From contig JAKISY010000024.1 in the NCBI GenBank assembly GCA_021648365.1, positions 1 to 49,657 on the forward strand: a DNA stretch of 49,657 bases. Direction: 5' to 3'. Positions 1-8,656 of this stretch are shown piece by piece (positions within the stretch are counted from its first letter, which is position 1; each line of letters begins with the position of its first letter). The position numbers and the translations under genes were made by a program. A model generated the notes under the pieces. It had not been told where the DNA came from, did no database searches, and worked only from the letters and a program-made list of their open reading frames with translations. The DNA comes from Verrucomicrobiales bacterium. Lineage in GTDB: Bacteria; Verrucomicrobiota; Verrucomicrobiia; Verrucomicrobiales; DEV007.

Positions 1-46
1 TTCCATCCAGCCATCCTTTCTGTTTACCGCTTATTATGCTAACAGA

Positions 47-1264
47 TTAAGTCAGATCTACAGAGATAGGAGCGATTTGATTTCGAGGAGCGCCGACCAT
101 GAGAAAAAGGAAGCGGACATCATCTGTTTTTCGCCATGCTGAGAGCTGCCCATAATGATCAGCCATAAATTTTTTGGAATCCCAAGTGTCACTAACAACG
201 ATCACCAGTTTGACGAGATCCTGACATTCTATGAGGTGTTGTTTCACTTCATCCATCACCTTATCAAAAGAGAATTTGCCTCGTTTACCACTTGTGCGAG
301 AAAATGCCAGTAATACAGGTTTGCAGACGGATTTCCCGTCTTCCGAAGGGATAATGTTGATGTCACCTCTGCCTCTGATGTCAATAGGCAAAAATCCGTC
401 CTTCAAACCTTCAATAATGTCATCAAAATCTATTTGCGAAAACAAATCATCTAGGGATTCCCAGATGTTGCCCAGATCGCCAATATTGAGATTTGAATAT
501 TCAGGGTCATTAGAGGGGTGCGAGCCCCATTGCAGGATGGATTGAGTTCGGGTTTTCATAAGTTTGAGAAGGTAATTAACTGGAGTGTCTGTGTTTGCTT
601 GAGAAGAAAGCCAAGAGTAATTTAAAGTTGCTCGGCGGTAATTTCGAAACCATTGCGTCAGTGCTTTGAGGTCATCTGTATCAGCCTGGGCTAACATCAG
701 TTCCTGTAGGTGTCTTGAGGCAATGTTAGTGTGATTCAATAGCTTGGGTTCTATGCCCTCCATACCGATAAGCTGCTTTACTAGCAGCAACTCTTTTTCA
801 GATTCAACCGTTTCGTGATAAAGGTAGTCCGCCAGAGTGTAGCTATCTGGGTTTTTGGATTTAGGGATAGATCTGTAAAAAGCATTGGGAGACAAGCGCA
901 TCACAGCCTTATCCATGAGATGCTTTCCAAGGAGTTTGACTAATGAGGAGTTTTTCAACAAAGCGTCCGCCAGTGACTCTATCGACAGAACATTGTTGTT
1001 TTCAGGGTGGCTTCGAAAGGTCGGGTAGTCGATGTTTTTTGATAGCTTGAGTCGTGCTACAAGCTGGAGGGGCTCACAATACAGACAAAGAAACTCGTTG
1101 GCCAGATCTAGCCTTGGAATTTTAATATCTTGCTTAAAGTCATAACAAGAAGAAACGAGTTGCTGCCAAAATTCTTCCGATTGCCCATGATGTTCACGAA
1201 GTCCTTCGGCAAGAGCTATTAAAAGACCTTCAGACTGTTTGATCTCTGTTTCAATTTCACTCAT
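47..1264 (-). CDS. Hypothetical protein, 405 aa, first-strand partner of a two-gene cassette
   Basis: I do not recognise this protein. It is predicted soluble, with no signal peptide or membrane segment, and largely helical through about residue 290. The C-terminal third alternates beta and alpha stretches, with hydrophobic strands LVKLVIVVSDTWD and VRFLFLMVG. That layout could be a Rossmann-like or nuclease-like fold, but I find no complete PD-(D/E)XK or other catalytic signature. Its ATG overlaps the stop of the upstream gene by four bases (ATGA), so the two are almost certainly co-transcribed and translationally coupled. The pair sits at the window edge beside a gene remnant and repeats, which looks like an accessory rather than a core locus. 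Any role in defence or mobile-element biology would be guesswork. Confidence 0.75.
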   Translation of the reverse strand: MSEIETEIKQSEGLLIALAEGLREHHGQSEEFWQQLVSSCYDFKQDIKIPRLDLANEFLCLYCEPLQLVARLKLSKNIDYPTFRSHPENNNVLSIESLADALLKNSSLVKLLGKHLMDKAVMRLSPNAFYRSIPKSKNPDSYTLADYLYHETVESEKELLLVKQLIGMEGIEPKLLNHTNIASRHLQELMLAQADTDDLKALTQWFRNYRRATLNYSWLSSQANTDTPVNYLLKLMKTRTQSILQWGSHPSNDPEYSNLNIGDLGNIWESLDDLFSQIDFDDIIEGLKDGFLPIDIRGRGDINIIPSEDGKSVCKPVLLAFSRTSGKRGKFSFDKVMDEVKQHLIECQDLVKLVIVVSDTWDSKKFMADHYGQLSAWRKTDDVRFLFLMVGAPRNQIAPISVDLT

Positions 1265-1740
1265 GATTTGATGAAAGTGAGATTACGAATTTTTTTACGA
1301 CGAACATCTTCTCTGAGGCGATGCACCACTTTATGTAGGCTCTGCCCAAGCTCTGTTTCGGTTTTTGGTATACCTTGGCAACTTTCAGGATCAAAGTGTG
1401 TATGGAAACAAGTAATGAACTCTGAGCGATCAGAGTTAGTGATAGCTGTCATCAACTCATGATCAGTATGTTGAACTCGACACTCTATATAACCTCCACG
1501 ATGGCCAGCTCCTGAAAAACTCTCTTTGTCATACTCCGCTTCTAAAAGCGCGTTACTGAAAACTTCTTCAGATCGCTTGCGTAAGTCTCCTCCCAGCAGA
1601 CGTCTCCCCGAGATTCCCAGTAACCCTTCAAAGCAGCTAGCTTTTTCTATTTTGCGTGTTTCAACATGCTTACTCAAATTTCCGGGATTCCATCTCGGAA
1701 AAATAGTAGCCGTTGGAGTTATGGTGGTTTTTTTTGTCAT
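1261..1740 (-). CDS. Hypothetical protein, 159 aa, coupled upstream of the 405-aa gene
   Basis: I do not recognise this protein. It is small, basic and soluble, with no signal peptide. Visible marks are a glycine-rich segment near residues 42-51, an ECRVQHTDHE stretch and a FHTHFDPESC stretch, whose His, Asp and Cys residues could bind metal or act in catalysis. The C-terminus is strongly basic (RLREDVRRKKIRN), which would suit nucleic-acid contact. A purine-rich GGTAAGG lies just upstream of the ATG. The stop codon overlaps the start of the 405-aa gene as ATGA, which is the main evidence that both are real and work together. I infer no function. Confidence 0.7.
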   Translation of the reverse strand: MTKKTTITPTATIFPRWNPGNLSKHVETRKIEKASCFEGLLGISGRRLLGGDLRKRSEEVFSNALLEAEYDKESFSGAGHRGGYIECRVQHTDHELMTAITNSDRSEFITCFHTHFDPESCQGIPKTETELGQSLHKVVHRLREDVRRKKIRNLTFIKS

Positions 1741-1907
1741 GCCTTACCTTGTGCACAAAGTAAGAGCTTTTCCGTCGCAGGCAAACACTCAGTGCGCATG
1801 TAACATGACTAAACGGTCACGTTCATTGAGCGCAGCCATACCTTTACATCGGCCAAATAAATCTACAGCAGTGGTCCCAAAAACGCATGATGAATAAGGT
1901 GTAAGCA

Positions 1908-1941
1908 CAGCTGCCCGCCCTCATTAGGGCACGGGCAGCTG
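1908..1941. terminator. Strong GC-rich hairpin between two minus-strand units
   Basis: The arms CAGCTGCCCG and CGGGCAGCTG are perfectly complementary, continue into CCCT/AGGG with a two-base bulge, and close on CATT. The hairpin lies just downstream of the von Willebrand A remnant (minus strand) and upstream of the 159-aa gene. No clear T run follows on the minus strand, so a rho-independent terminator is likely but not proven. It could equally be a repeat-derived hairpin. Confidence 0.5.
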
Positions 1942-1959
1942 CTTTAGTTTTTAGCTAAC

Positions 1960-2319
1960 TTACTTGCTATCGCTGTCGCTACTGCTTTTTTGCTTCGTCT
2001 CTTCCTCAGAGACCATGCCGGATAAGGATGACCGCAGGTCCTTGCTGTTGATGCCTGATTCCATCAATCGTATAGCCTTCAACTTGCGCGACATCGCTGC
2101 GCTGGAGGAGTTCATGCCTAACTGACTGTTCAGGACGCTGGAGGCATTGCCTGCTCGAATATTCATCCTGCGCGCGGCGGCAATGGCATCTTGATTGGCT
2201 GCTAGAAATAAGAACTCCCAACTATACTTGTCTTGCTGGTGCTTGATCATCGCGGAGATCTGACTTTCGCTGTAATCCGTAGAGGTATTTTCCATGCCAT
2301 CTGTGAATATGGCACTCTC
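1960..2319 (-). pseudogene. C-terminal remnant of a von Willebrand factor A domain protein
   Basis: An ATG at 2295 gives a 111-residue reading frame, but homology appears to begin upstream of it. Reading back in frame gives ESAIFTDG directly before MENTSTDYSES. The segment TDGMENTSTDYSE followed by IKHQQDKYSWEFLFLAANQDAI matches my memory of the last third of VWA proteins (TDG at the metal-binding loop, then a WEF-FLGANQDA-like strand). The first two thirds, including the DxSxS metal site, are absent, and an in-frame stop lies at 2359-2361. The tail is Ser/Lys/Asp-rich. I read it as a 5'-truncated gene with decayed flanks. A small surviving protein from the internal ATG cannot be excluded. 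Confidence 0.6.
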
Positions 2320-2449
2320 TTTACTGCGTGACCTTGCCTGGGGTAACGGAAACCGGATTCACTCACCTCTGGCACGTCTTCTTCACGCACTTGTTGCTCC
2401 ATCTCTTCTTTGTGTTTAAGCGCACGGTGATAGAAGTAATAAAAGGGAA

Positions 2450-2484
2450 CGGGTGAGGACACCCATCCTACTTTCCAATCACAC
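2450..2484 (-). repeat. Dispersed repeat family R1 (GTGTCCTCACCCG), copy 1
   Basis: These 35 bases recur in opposite orientation at 27136-27170 with about three differences. The core GTGTCCTCACCCG is also found at 7205-7232 and 27199-27221. This copy lies between the 3' end of the PQQ-like gene and the von Willebrand A remnant. Confidence 0.75.
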
Positions 2485-2491
2485 GGGTAGA

Positions 2492-3706
2492 CTACTCACC
2501 ACCAAAAGAGAACGCCCGCAACTTCCCCGCAGCGTTGCGAACATAGAGTTTACCGTTGGCATAAGCGGGTGGGGTCCAGCAGCGACCAGGGAGGGCGTCG
2601 AATTGACTACGTGGGGTGAAAGACTTGGGTGATGCTGTGCCGTAGAGAACTTTGCCTGTTTCAGTTAGGATGAGCAGGTCTTTGCCGACGGCGATCAGGC
2701 TACCGTATTTGAGATCCTGACGCTGCCACTGTTTTTTTCCCGTAGCGGCTTCGATGCAAGTGAACTCGACGGGACGTCCACGATGGGCTGTGCCGTCGAA
2801 GCCGTAGAGGTAGCCATCGATCAGAACAGAGTTGCCCATGTGGTTGCACATATTTTTGTTTTCATAATCTTGCTGCAAGTCTTTGCCGTCGAAGCTGAAC
2901 AGGGCGCAACCACGATCATAACCGGTGGAGATGAACAGTTTGCCATCACCAAGAGACAAGGGTGTGGTGGCGTTGGTTTGGAAGCTGGTGCGCCAGCGCG
3001 CGTAAGCGAGGGTCTTGCCATCGGTCAGACTGAGAATGACGAGACCGTCAGTTTTCAGAGTGGCGAGGTAGTCTTTTCCAGCTACTGAAAAAACCTGACC
3101 ACTGCCATAAGCGGGTTTAAAACTATCACTCTTCCAGATCAAGGCGCCGCTTATTTTATCAAAGGCAAAAGTAGCGCCTGCTTCGACCAACAGTAAGTTT
3201 TTGTAGATCACAGGTGAAGCTGCGAATCCCCACTCAGGCACTTTTTTGAGGTCACTTATTTTCATCAAATTCTTATGCCATAATAGCTTGCCTTGATCTG
3301 CACTGTAGCTGTGTAGCTGACCATCTTTGCTGATGGTGTACACCCTATTTTGATGCACACTTGGGGTGGAACCCGGCCCGCCTTCGTGCATCCTTGGCAT
3401 CAGCTCGGCGGGGTAGTGATCGCTCCAGATCAGTTTGCCGTCCTGTGCAGAGAAGCACCAAAGCATTTCTTGCCCTTGGCTGTTTCCCATGGTGTAAACA
3501 CGATTTTTGGCGACAGAAATACTTGAGAAGCCGATACCCACTTCCGCTTCCCATAGCACTATTGGCTTAATTTTCTGTGAGTCTCCCTGTGGAAGCAGCT
3601 CAGAACTGCGACCGTTGTGCTGAGGTCCTAGCCAGTTTTGCCAATCCTCTGCTTGGCTAAATGAAGCAACACAAAATAGGAAGAAGGCAAAAGGCAGGGT
3701 TTTCAT
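2492..3706 (-). CDS. Secreted PQQ-like beta-propeller repeat protein (404 aa)
   Basis: The likely start is the ATG at 3706, which gives MKTLPFAFFLFCVASFSQAED: a basic residue, a hydrophobic core and an AEDW cleavage region, i.e. a signal peptide. The mature N-terminus has W-NWLGPQHNGRSSE, typical of this outer-membrane or periplasmic propeller family. Blade repeats follow (WEAEVGIGFSSISV, LIWSDHYPAE, LLWHKNLM, ALIWKSDSF, GKLYVRNAAGKL). Several blades carry the W/K-x-G motif. No dehydrogenase active site is visible, so the PQQ-like name describes the fold only. These proteins are abundant in Verrucomicrobia and Planctomycetes and are often tied to polymer breakdown, but the substrate is unknown. 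A paralogue is encoded at 38400-39725. Confidence 0.85.
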   Translation of the reverse strand: MKTLPFAFFLFCVASFSQAEDWQNWLGPQHNGRSSELLPQGDSQKIKPIVLWEAEVGIGFSSISVAKNRVYTMGNSQGQEMLWCFSAQDGKLIWSDHYPAELMPRMHEGGPGSTPSVHQNRVYTISKDGQLHSYSADQGKLLWHKNLMKISDLKKVPEWGFAASPVIYKNLLLVEAGATFAFDKISGALIWKSDSFKPAYGSGQVFSVAGKDYLATLKTDGLVILSLTDGKTLAYARWRTSFQTNATTPLSLGDGKLFISTGYDRGCALFSFDGKDLQQDYENKNMCNHMGNSVLIDGYLYGFDGTAHRGRPVEFTCIEAATGKKQWQRQDLKYGSLIAVGKDLLILTETGKVLYGTASPKSFTPRSQFDALPGRCWTPPAYANGKLYVRNAAGKLRAFSFGGE

Positions 3707-3900
3707 GATTAAGGTTTCTAACAAAGATTGCGACTATGCATATTGGAATGATAGCGTAATTTCATCAAAATCACTGCCATTTTCTCGTATTTAGCCTATA
3801 ATAGGCAGCTATTTGTGTGAACGATGTGCTTTAAATCTTTGCGTATCCGTTCTCCATGAAAATTATCGGCAGGATGCCGATGCTACTATTTTTTATTCTC

Positions 3901-5265
3901 ATGCCAAAAGTCTTTCTCAAAACCTATGGGTGCCAGATGAATGAACGCGACTCCGAACAGGTGGCGCAAATGTTCACGGAACGTGGCTACACAGTGACGC
4001 CGGAGGAAAAGGAGGCGGACGTGATTTTGATCAATACTTGCAGTGTGCGTGATCAGGCGGAGCAGAAAGCGCTGGGAAAAATGGGTCATCTGGGTCGGTT
4101 GCAGCGCAAAAATGCGGACATCGTTTATGGTTTCATGGGCTGCATGGCGCAGAGCCGCGGGCCGGAGCTGATCAAAACGGTGCCACATTTGGATCTGGTG
4201 GTGGGCACGCAGAAATACCACCGGGTGGTGGATCATGTGGAGAGCATCATCAAGAAGCGCGAAGAAGCGCGCATGGATGACTTGCGGATTTCGATCGTCG
4301 ATACCGAGGAAGAGACAGATTCGCAAAATACCATTCGAGATCACCTCAATCAAGACAACAAGGTCAGCGAGTTTGTCTCGATCATGCAGGGCTGCAACAT
4401 GAAGTGCTCTTTTTGTATCGTGCCTTCGACTCGCGGAGTGGAGCGCGCCCGGCCCATCGATCAGATTGTTGATGAAGTTCGCCGACTGGTAGATGTGGGG
4501 GTAAAGGAGGTCACGCTGCTCGGTCAGATTGTGAATTTATACGGCCGCAAGGAGTTGCCGATTGTGGATGGGAAAAGCCCTTTTGTGCAGTTGCTAGAAG
4601 CGGTGCATGAAGTTGAGGGTCTGCAGCGCATGCGCTTCACCTCTCCGCATCCAATCGGTTATCGTGATGATTTGGTCGAAGCTTTCACCTATTTGCCGAA
4701 GTTAGTGGATCACATTCATTTTCCGATGCAGTCCGGATCAGATCGCATTTTGAAGCTGATGAAACGCCCGTATTCGAGTCAGAAATTCCTCGAGATCTGC
4801 AATAAAATGAAAGCGGCTCGTCCCGACTTGGCGATTTCAACCGATGTGATCGTTGGTTTCCCTGGTGAGACGGAGGAAGACTATGCGGAAACTCGTCGCA
4901 TGGTCGATGAGATCCAATTCGATAACGCCTTTGTCTTCCGTTATTCCAAACGCAAAGACACCCCAGCTGCTGAGATGGAGGGTCAATTACCTGAGCGGGT
5001 CAAAGAAGAACGCAATCAGGATTTGCTAGCTTTGGTCAATGAAATCGCGATGCGTAAAAACAATACACTGATTGGGAAGACGGTGGAGATCCTCTGCGAA
5101 GGTCCGAGCAAACGCAATCCAGATACGCTCAGTGGTCGCACTCGACAAAATAAAATCGTCATCATTGAGGGAGATGCCAAGCGTTTTACGGGTGAGCTTT
5201 TTGACGTGCGAATCGACGCATCCACAGGCTACACCCTCTACGGTGACCCCGTGCTGGCTGATTGA
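3901..5265 (+). CDS. miaB: tRNA-2-methylthio-N6-dimethylallyladenosine synthase MiaB
   Basis: This radical SAM methylthiotransferase converts i6A37 to ms2i6A37 in tRNAs reading UNN codons. Three N-terminal Cys (C11, C47, C81) match the auxiliary [4Fe-4S] ligands. The radical SAM CxxxCxxC is at C165, C169 and C172 (GCNMKCSFC). The C-terminal part looks like a TRAM RNA-binding domain (ILCEGPSKRN, then SGRTRQNKIV). I chose the ATG at 3901, giving MPKVFLKTYGCQMN, because the 15 upstream in-frame residues are hydrophobic and unlike the family. The resulting 454 residues are normal. No clear Shine-Dalgarno sequence is visible. It stands alone on the plus strand, with about 100 bp to the next gene. 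Confidence 0.95.
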   Translation: MPKVFLKTYGCQMNERDSEQVAQMFTERGYTVTPEEKEADVILINTCSVRDQAEQKALGKMGHLGRLQRKNADIVYGFMGCMAQSRGPELIKTVPHLDLVVGTQKYHRVVDHVESIIKKREEARMDDLRISIVDTEEETDSQNTIRDHLNQDNKVSEFVSIMQGCNMKCSFCIVPSTRGVERARPIDQIVDEVRRLVDVGVKEVTLLGQIVNLYGRKELPIVDGKSPFVQLLEAVHEVEGLQRMRFTSPHPIGYRDDLVEAFTYLPKLVDHIHFPMQSGSDRILKLMKRPYSSQKFLEICNKMKAARPDLAISTDVIVGFPGETEEDYAETRRMVDEIQFDNAFVFRYSKRKDTPAAEMEGQLPERVKEERNQDLLALVNEIAMRKNNTLIGKTVEILCEGPSKRNPDTLSGRTRQNKIVIIEGDAKRFTGELFDVRIDASTGYTLYGDPVLAD

Positions 5266-5371
5266 TGGCTGATTGATTGACTTTCAGCTGAGATAAGCGA
5301 AACTTGGCGTCTTTTGTTAAGCAGCTACGCCTCTTTATGCCAAGCTGCACAGATTTTAGCCACCATCTATT

Positions 5372-5944
5372 TTGAAAGCTGTTTACGATGCTCTTTATTA
5401 CGATCTCACCCTGAAAACGGTGGGTCTTGGGCTTGGTGCTCTGTTGATCGTGGCTCATCTGTTGATCTTGCTCAAACGCGACTCGACTCAAGCTTGGCTC
5501 AAAGCGCTGCCTCGAAACGAAGGGCTAGGCATGTGGATCTTGGCGATCGATTTTGCTTGGTGTTTCCTCGTTTGGTCTGAGATGGATCTTGGCGAGTTTA
5601 TCAATATAAAAAAATCGGTGCAAGTAGGACTGGTCATCGGTTTCCTTGGTTTCGGCTTCTACGTGCGGGAATTTTTAGCTGTCAGAGCGATTGGATTGTT
5701 TTTGATCTTACTCGCTTGTCCTGTTCTCAATGCTGCTTTTTTGCAGCCACCGGTGACTCGCTTGTTATTGGTCTTCCTCGCTTATGCGTGGATCATCAAA
5801 GGCATGTTCTATGTAGGCATGCCTTACCTGATGCGCGACGGTATCGACTGGGTCTTGACCACTCCATCACGCTTAAAAATGGCGGCGATGGCAGGACTCG
5901 TTTATGGTATGGCGGTATTGATCTGTGCCGTATTATTTTACTGA
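5372..5944 (+). CDS. Multi-pass inner-membrane protein of unknown function (190 aa)
   Basis: Five or six hydrophobic segments are visible, around residues 17-35, 52-68, 84-101, 104-122, 127-147 and 168-188. One loop holds a WLKALPRNEGLGMW stretch. The only in-frame start that keeps the first helix is TTG at 5372. The protein ends 9 bases before the glycosyltransferase gene, so the two form an operon. I do not recognise the family, though similar small membrane proteins occur in Verrucomicrobia. A role in envelope assembly is only suggested by the neighbour. Confidence 0.75.
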   Translation: MKAVYDALYYDLTLKTVGLGLGALLIVAHLLILLKRDSTQAWLKALPRNEGLGMWILAIDFAWCFLVWSEMDLGEFINIKKSVQVGLVIGFLGFGFYVREFLAVRAIGLFLILLACPVLNAAFLQPPVTRLLLVFLAYAWIIKGMFYVGMPYLMRDGIDWVLTTPSRLKMAAMAGLVYGMAVLICAVLFY

Positions 5945-5953
5945 GCACAAGCC

Positions 5954-6916
5954 ATGGCGGGTGGAAAAATTCTATTCATCCGTGGCGGAGCGATCGGTGA
6001 TTTTATTCTCACTCTACCTGCGATCCAGTTGGTGCGAGATACGCTACCTAATGCCCGACTCGAAGTGCTCGGCTACGATTCCATCACCTCGCTAGCAAAA
6101 GCCTCATCCCTAGTAGCTGCCACACGATCGATCGAACACGGCCCCATGGCTGGGTTTTTTGTGCCTGACGGCAAATTAGATCCTGAACTGATGGATTATT
6201 TTTCAAGTTTCAGCGTAGTGATTTCCTACCTCTACGATTCAGCGGGGTTTTTCCGCGCCAATGTAGAACGCTGTCGAGGCGGAGATTTCATCCAAGGGCC
6301 TCATGTGATCGATGTTAGTCTCACTGATCAAAGCGCAGCTATGCAGTTAGCCAAACCTCTAGAAAGTTTGGCGATGTTTCTGGAGCAGCCTTACATCGAA
6401 CTTCCACGCCGCGATCCAGATAACGGGGATGCCGCTTGGAAAAAACTGATCACCACTTCTACTCGTCCAAGGATAGCCTTGCACCCCGGCAGCGGCAGTG
6501 CCAGAAAAAATTGGTCATTCGAGTCGTGGGTCGATGTTGCCAAGCAACTTCAAGCTAAATTCCCTCTAGCAGAATTTTTGATCATCAGTGGCGAGGCGGA
6601 AGACCGCAGTATCAGTGAATTTTTAGAGCTAATTGATCATGCTAAGATTAACTGTAGCCACTTGGCACATGTCGAATTGCCCACACTCAGTAACGTGTTG
6701 CAGCAATGCGATTTGTTTTTAGGGCACGACAGTGGCATCTCTCATCTTGCTGGAGCCTGTGCTTTGCCGTCACTGTTGTTATTTGGACCCACTTGCCCAC
6801 AACTATGGGCACCAAAAAACCCCGCTGTTAGAACGATCCAAGCACCCAAAGGTGATTTGTCTCGAATCAAAGCAGAGCAAGTTGTAAAAAATGCGGTAGA
6901 AATACTGTCCACTTAG
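5954..6916 (+). CDS. Glycosyltransferase family 9 (heptosyltransferase-like)
   Basis: The N-terminus KILFIRGGAIGDFILTLPAI is the signature of ADP-heptose:LPS heptosyltransferases and relatives. The C-terminal half has the donor-site motifs LHPGSGSARKNW and GHDSGISHLAGACALPSLLLFGPT. At 320 residues it is normal for GT9. It transfers a sugar, probably heptose, to a lipopolysaccharide core on the cytoplasmic side of the inner membrane. The exact donor cannot be told from sequence. The start ATG lies 9 bases after the membrane-protein gene. It has no LPS-gene neighbours, so it looks like an isolated transferase. Confidence 0.88.
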   Translation: MAGGKILFIRGGAIGDFILTLPAIQLVRDTLPNARLEVLGYDSITSLAKASSLVAATRSIEHGPMAGFFVPDGKLDPELMDYFSSFSVVISYLYDSAGFFRANVERCRGGDFIQGPHVIDVSLTDQSAAMQLAKPLESLAMFLEQPYIELPRRDPDNGDAAWKKLITTSTRPRIALHPGSGSARKNWSFESWVDVAKQLQAKFPLAEFLIISGEAEDRSISEFLELIDHAKINCSHLAHVELPTLSNVLQQCDLFLGHDSGISHLAGACALPSLLLFGPTCPQLWAPKNPAVRTIQAPKGDLSRIKAEQVVKNAVEILST

Positions 6917-6950
6917 GCAGAAACACAAAGCGCACTTGCTCTCATTACTC

Positions 6951-7163
6951 TTATTGCGCAGCCTTAGGGTTTTCCGTTTTTTTCAATAAACCACTAGCCT
7001 TACCCTCAGCAGGCTCCGTGCATGAAGCGTAACCTTCCATGAACATCAGAATCTCTGGGATCAATGAAACCACAGCGGAACCCGCTTTCCATTTTAAAGG
7101 CTCGTTTTTGTTTTCCCCTTGAGCGATTACTACAAAACAAGAATACCCGAACAAAATTATCAA
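6951..7163 (-). pseudogene. Remnant of a neutral ceramidase-like protein (N-terminal 70 codons)
   Basis: The frame begins with a short hydrophobic leader (MIILFGYSCFVVIAQG), then EPLKWKAGSAVVSLIPEI, MFMEGYAS and TEPAEGKASGLLKK. This follows the start of neutral/alkaline ceramidase-like proteins common in this phylum: an LKAG...ITP segment, a M-GYASR segment, then PAEG and LYAKAL. Those proteins run to about 450 residues; here the frame stops after 70, and the conserved ITP appears as LIP. I therefore call a decayed N-terminal fragment. It sits in a 446-bp gap before dnaN, next to an R1 repeat copy. Confidence 0.5.
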
Positions 7164-7204
7164 TCCGATACTGTCTTAGTCCAATCCACGAAATGACCGA
7201 AATA

Positions 7205-7232
7205 GGTAGTATGGGTGTCCTCACCCGCTGAT
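7205..7232 (+). repeat. Dispersed repeat family R1, copy 2
   Basis: It contains GGGTGTCCTCACCCG followed by CTGAT, matching the copies at 2450-2484, 27136-27170 and (inverted) 27199-27221. It lies directly upstream of the ceramidase-like remnant. Confidence 0.7.
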
Positions 7233-7304
7233 TGCAATTTAAAAATAAGGGGAGCAGGTTAAGAAGCCCGCTCTACGCTAGAAGCACTTCCTCCAAATTT
7301 CTGC

Positions 7305-7334
7305 AAAAAAATACTTGGCATGCGACATGCCAAG
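7305..7334 (-). terminator. Rho-independent terminator of dnaN
   Basis: On the minus strand the arms CTTGGCATG and CATGCCAAG pair perfectly around a three-base loop and are followed by T-A-TTTTTTT. It lies about 30 bp after the dnaN stop. Confidence 0.85.
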
Positions 7335-7362
7335 CATTCAAATTTTCTGAGCTTCGTATCAT

Positions 7363-8460
7363 CTACTGATTCACGCGCATCGGCATCAAAACGTAAATGA
7401 ACGGTTCGTCGATTTTGATCACCCCTGGGCTCATGTCATCGATTAGATCAAAATAGATTTCGTCTTTGTCCAGATTGCGTAAAGGCGCCATCAAAAACTC
7501 TGGATTGAATGCCACGGTGATAGTTGGACCTGCGTACTTGATGTGCAAAGACTCGGTCGCTTCACCAATATCTGGCGAGTTTGCCATTATGTGCAACTGG
7601 TCATCTTCGAACCTCAAGCGCACTGAATTAGATTTCTCACTGGTCAACAAAGCCACACGACGAACTGACTCGAGCAATACTTCGCGCTCCAGCGTGACAC
7701 GTTCTTTGGTTTCACTCGGTATCACCTGACGGTAATTGGGGTAATTGCCTTCGATCAATTTGCTCACCAGCAAGTTGTCGCCTAGTTCAAAAACCACCTG
7801 ACTCTCAGTCAGGCGCACACGAACTTCACCTTTGTCACCCAATAATCTGAGCAACTCTTGCACCGCCTTAGTCGGGATGATGACCTCAATTTCGTTGCCT
7901 TCAGGAAAATCGATCTCTTGCTCCACCATCGCTAGACGACGTCCGTCCGTGGCGACCATCGTCAATGCGTTGGATTTGAAAGAACATAAAATACCGTTGA
8001 GCACATAACGAGTCTCATCGGTAGAGATCGCATAGGAGGTCTTGCGCAAAGCTTCTTTGAGAATGGTCTGCTCGATGATGAACTCTTTTGCCTCATCAAA
8101 ACTAGGCAACGGTGGAAACTCATCGCGATCCAATCCTAGGATCTTGAAAAAACTCGGTCCACTGCGTATCGACGCTACATTATCATCATCCACCTCAACA
8201 CTGACTTGAGAACTAGGAAGCTCACGAATGATGTTTACCAAGCGCCTAGCTGGCAGCGTAGTAGCGCCCTCTTGCTCAACATCCGCTTTCGCCAAACCGC
8301 TAACACCCACATCGAGGTCTGTCGTCGTAAAACGTAACTGACCATCTTGAGCTTCTATCAGCACATTGGACAAAATCGGTAAAGTGGTGCGAGCACTCAC
8401 TACATGCTGAACCTGTTGTAGCCCCTCGAGAAATGCGTCTCTTTCTATCTGAAATTTCAT
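7363..8460 (-). CDS. dnaN: DNA polymerase III beta subunit (sliding clamp)
   Basis: This is the ring-shaped processivity clamp that holds the replicative polymerase on DNA. The 365 residues match the family length. Visible signatures are an N-terminal FQIERDAFLEGLQQVQ, TTLPILSNVLIEA, the VEQEGATTLPARRL segment in domain 1, a central ETRYVLNGILCSF, and the C-terminal IDDMSPGVIKIDEPFIYVLMPMRV ending in the usual MPMR-x. It follows dnaA on the same strand with a 196-bp gap, the common dnaA-dnaN order. A terminator hairpin follows it. Confidence 0.97.
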   Translation of the reverse strand: MKFQIERDAFLEGLQQVQHVVSARTTLPILSNVLIEAQDGQLRFTTTDLDVGVSGLAKADVEQEGATTLPARRLVNIIRELPSSQVSVEVDDDNVASIRSGPSFFKILGLDRDEFPPLPSFDEAKEFIIEQTILKEALRKTSYAISTDETRYVLNGILCSFKSNALTMVATDGRRLAMVEQEIDFPEGNEIEVIIPTKAVQELLRLLGDKGEVRVRLTESQVVFELGDNLLVSKLIEGNYPNYRQVIPSETKERVTLEREVLLESVRRVALLTSEKSNSVRLRFEDDQLHIMANSPDIGEATESLHIKYAGPTITVAFNPEFLMAPLRNLDKDEIYFDLIDDMSPGVIKIDEPFIYVLMPMRVNQ

Positions 8461-8656
8461 GACTTTTTTATCAATACCATCCGCTCCAATAGCAAGCAGC
8501 TATGCTCGCGTTGCCCCCATACACAAGAACCATGGGCGGAATTGGGTCAAAGTTTGCACGCAATTAGGCAAAATGTCTATACACATTTGAAAAAAAGCTC
8601 ACGACCCATCAATATGAGCTGAACAACTTTGGGTATTATGAGGTATAACTGTTTGC

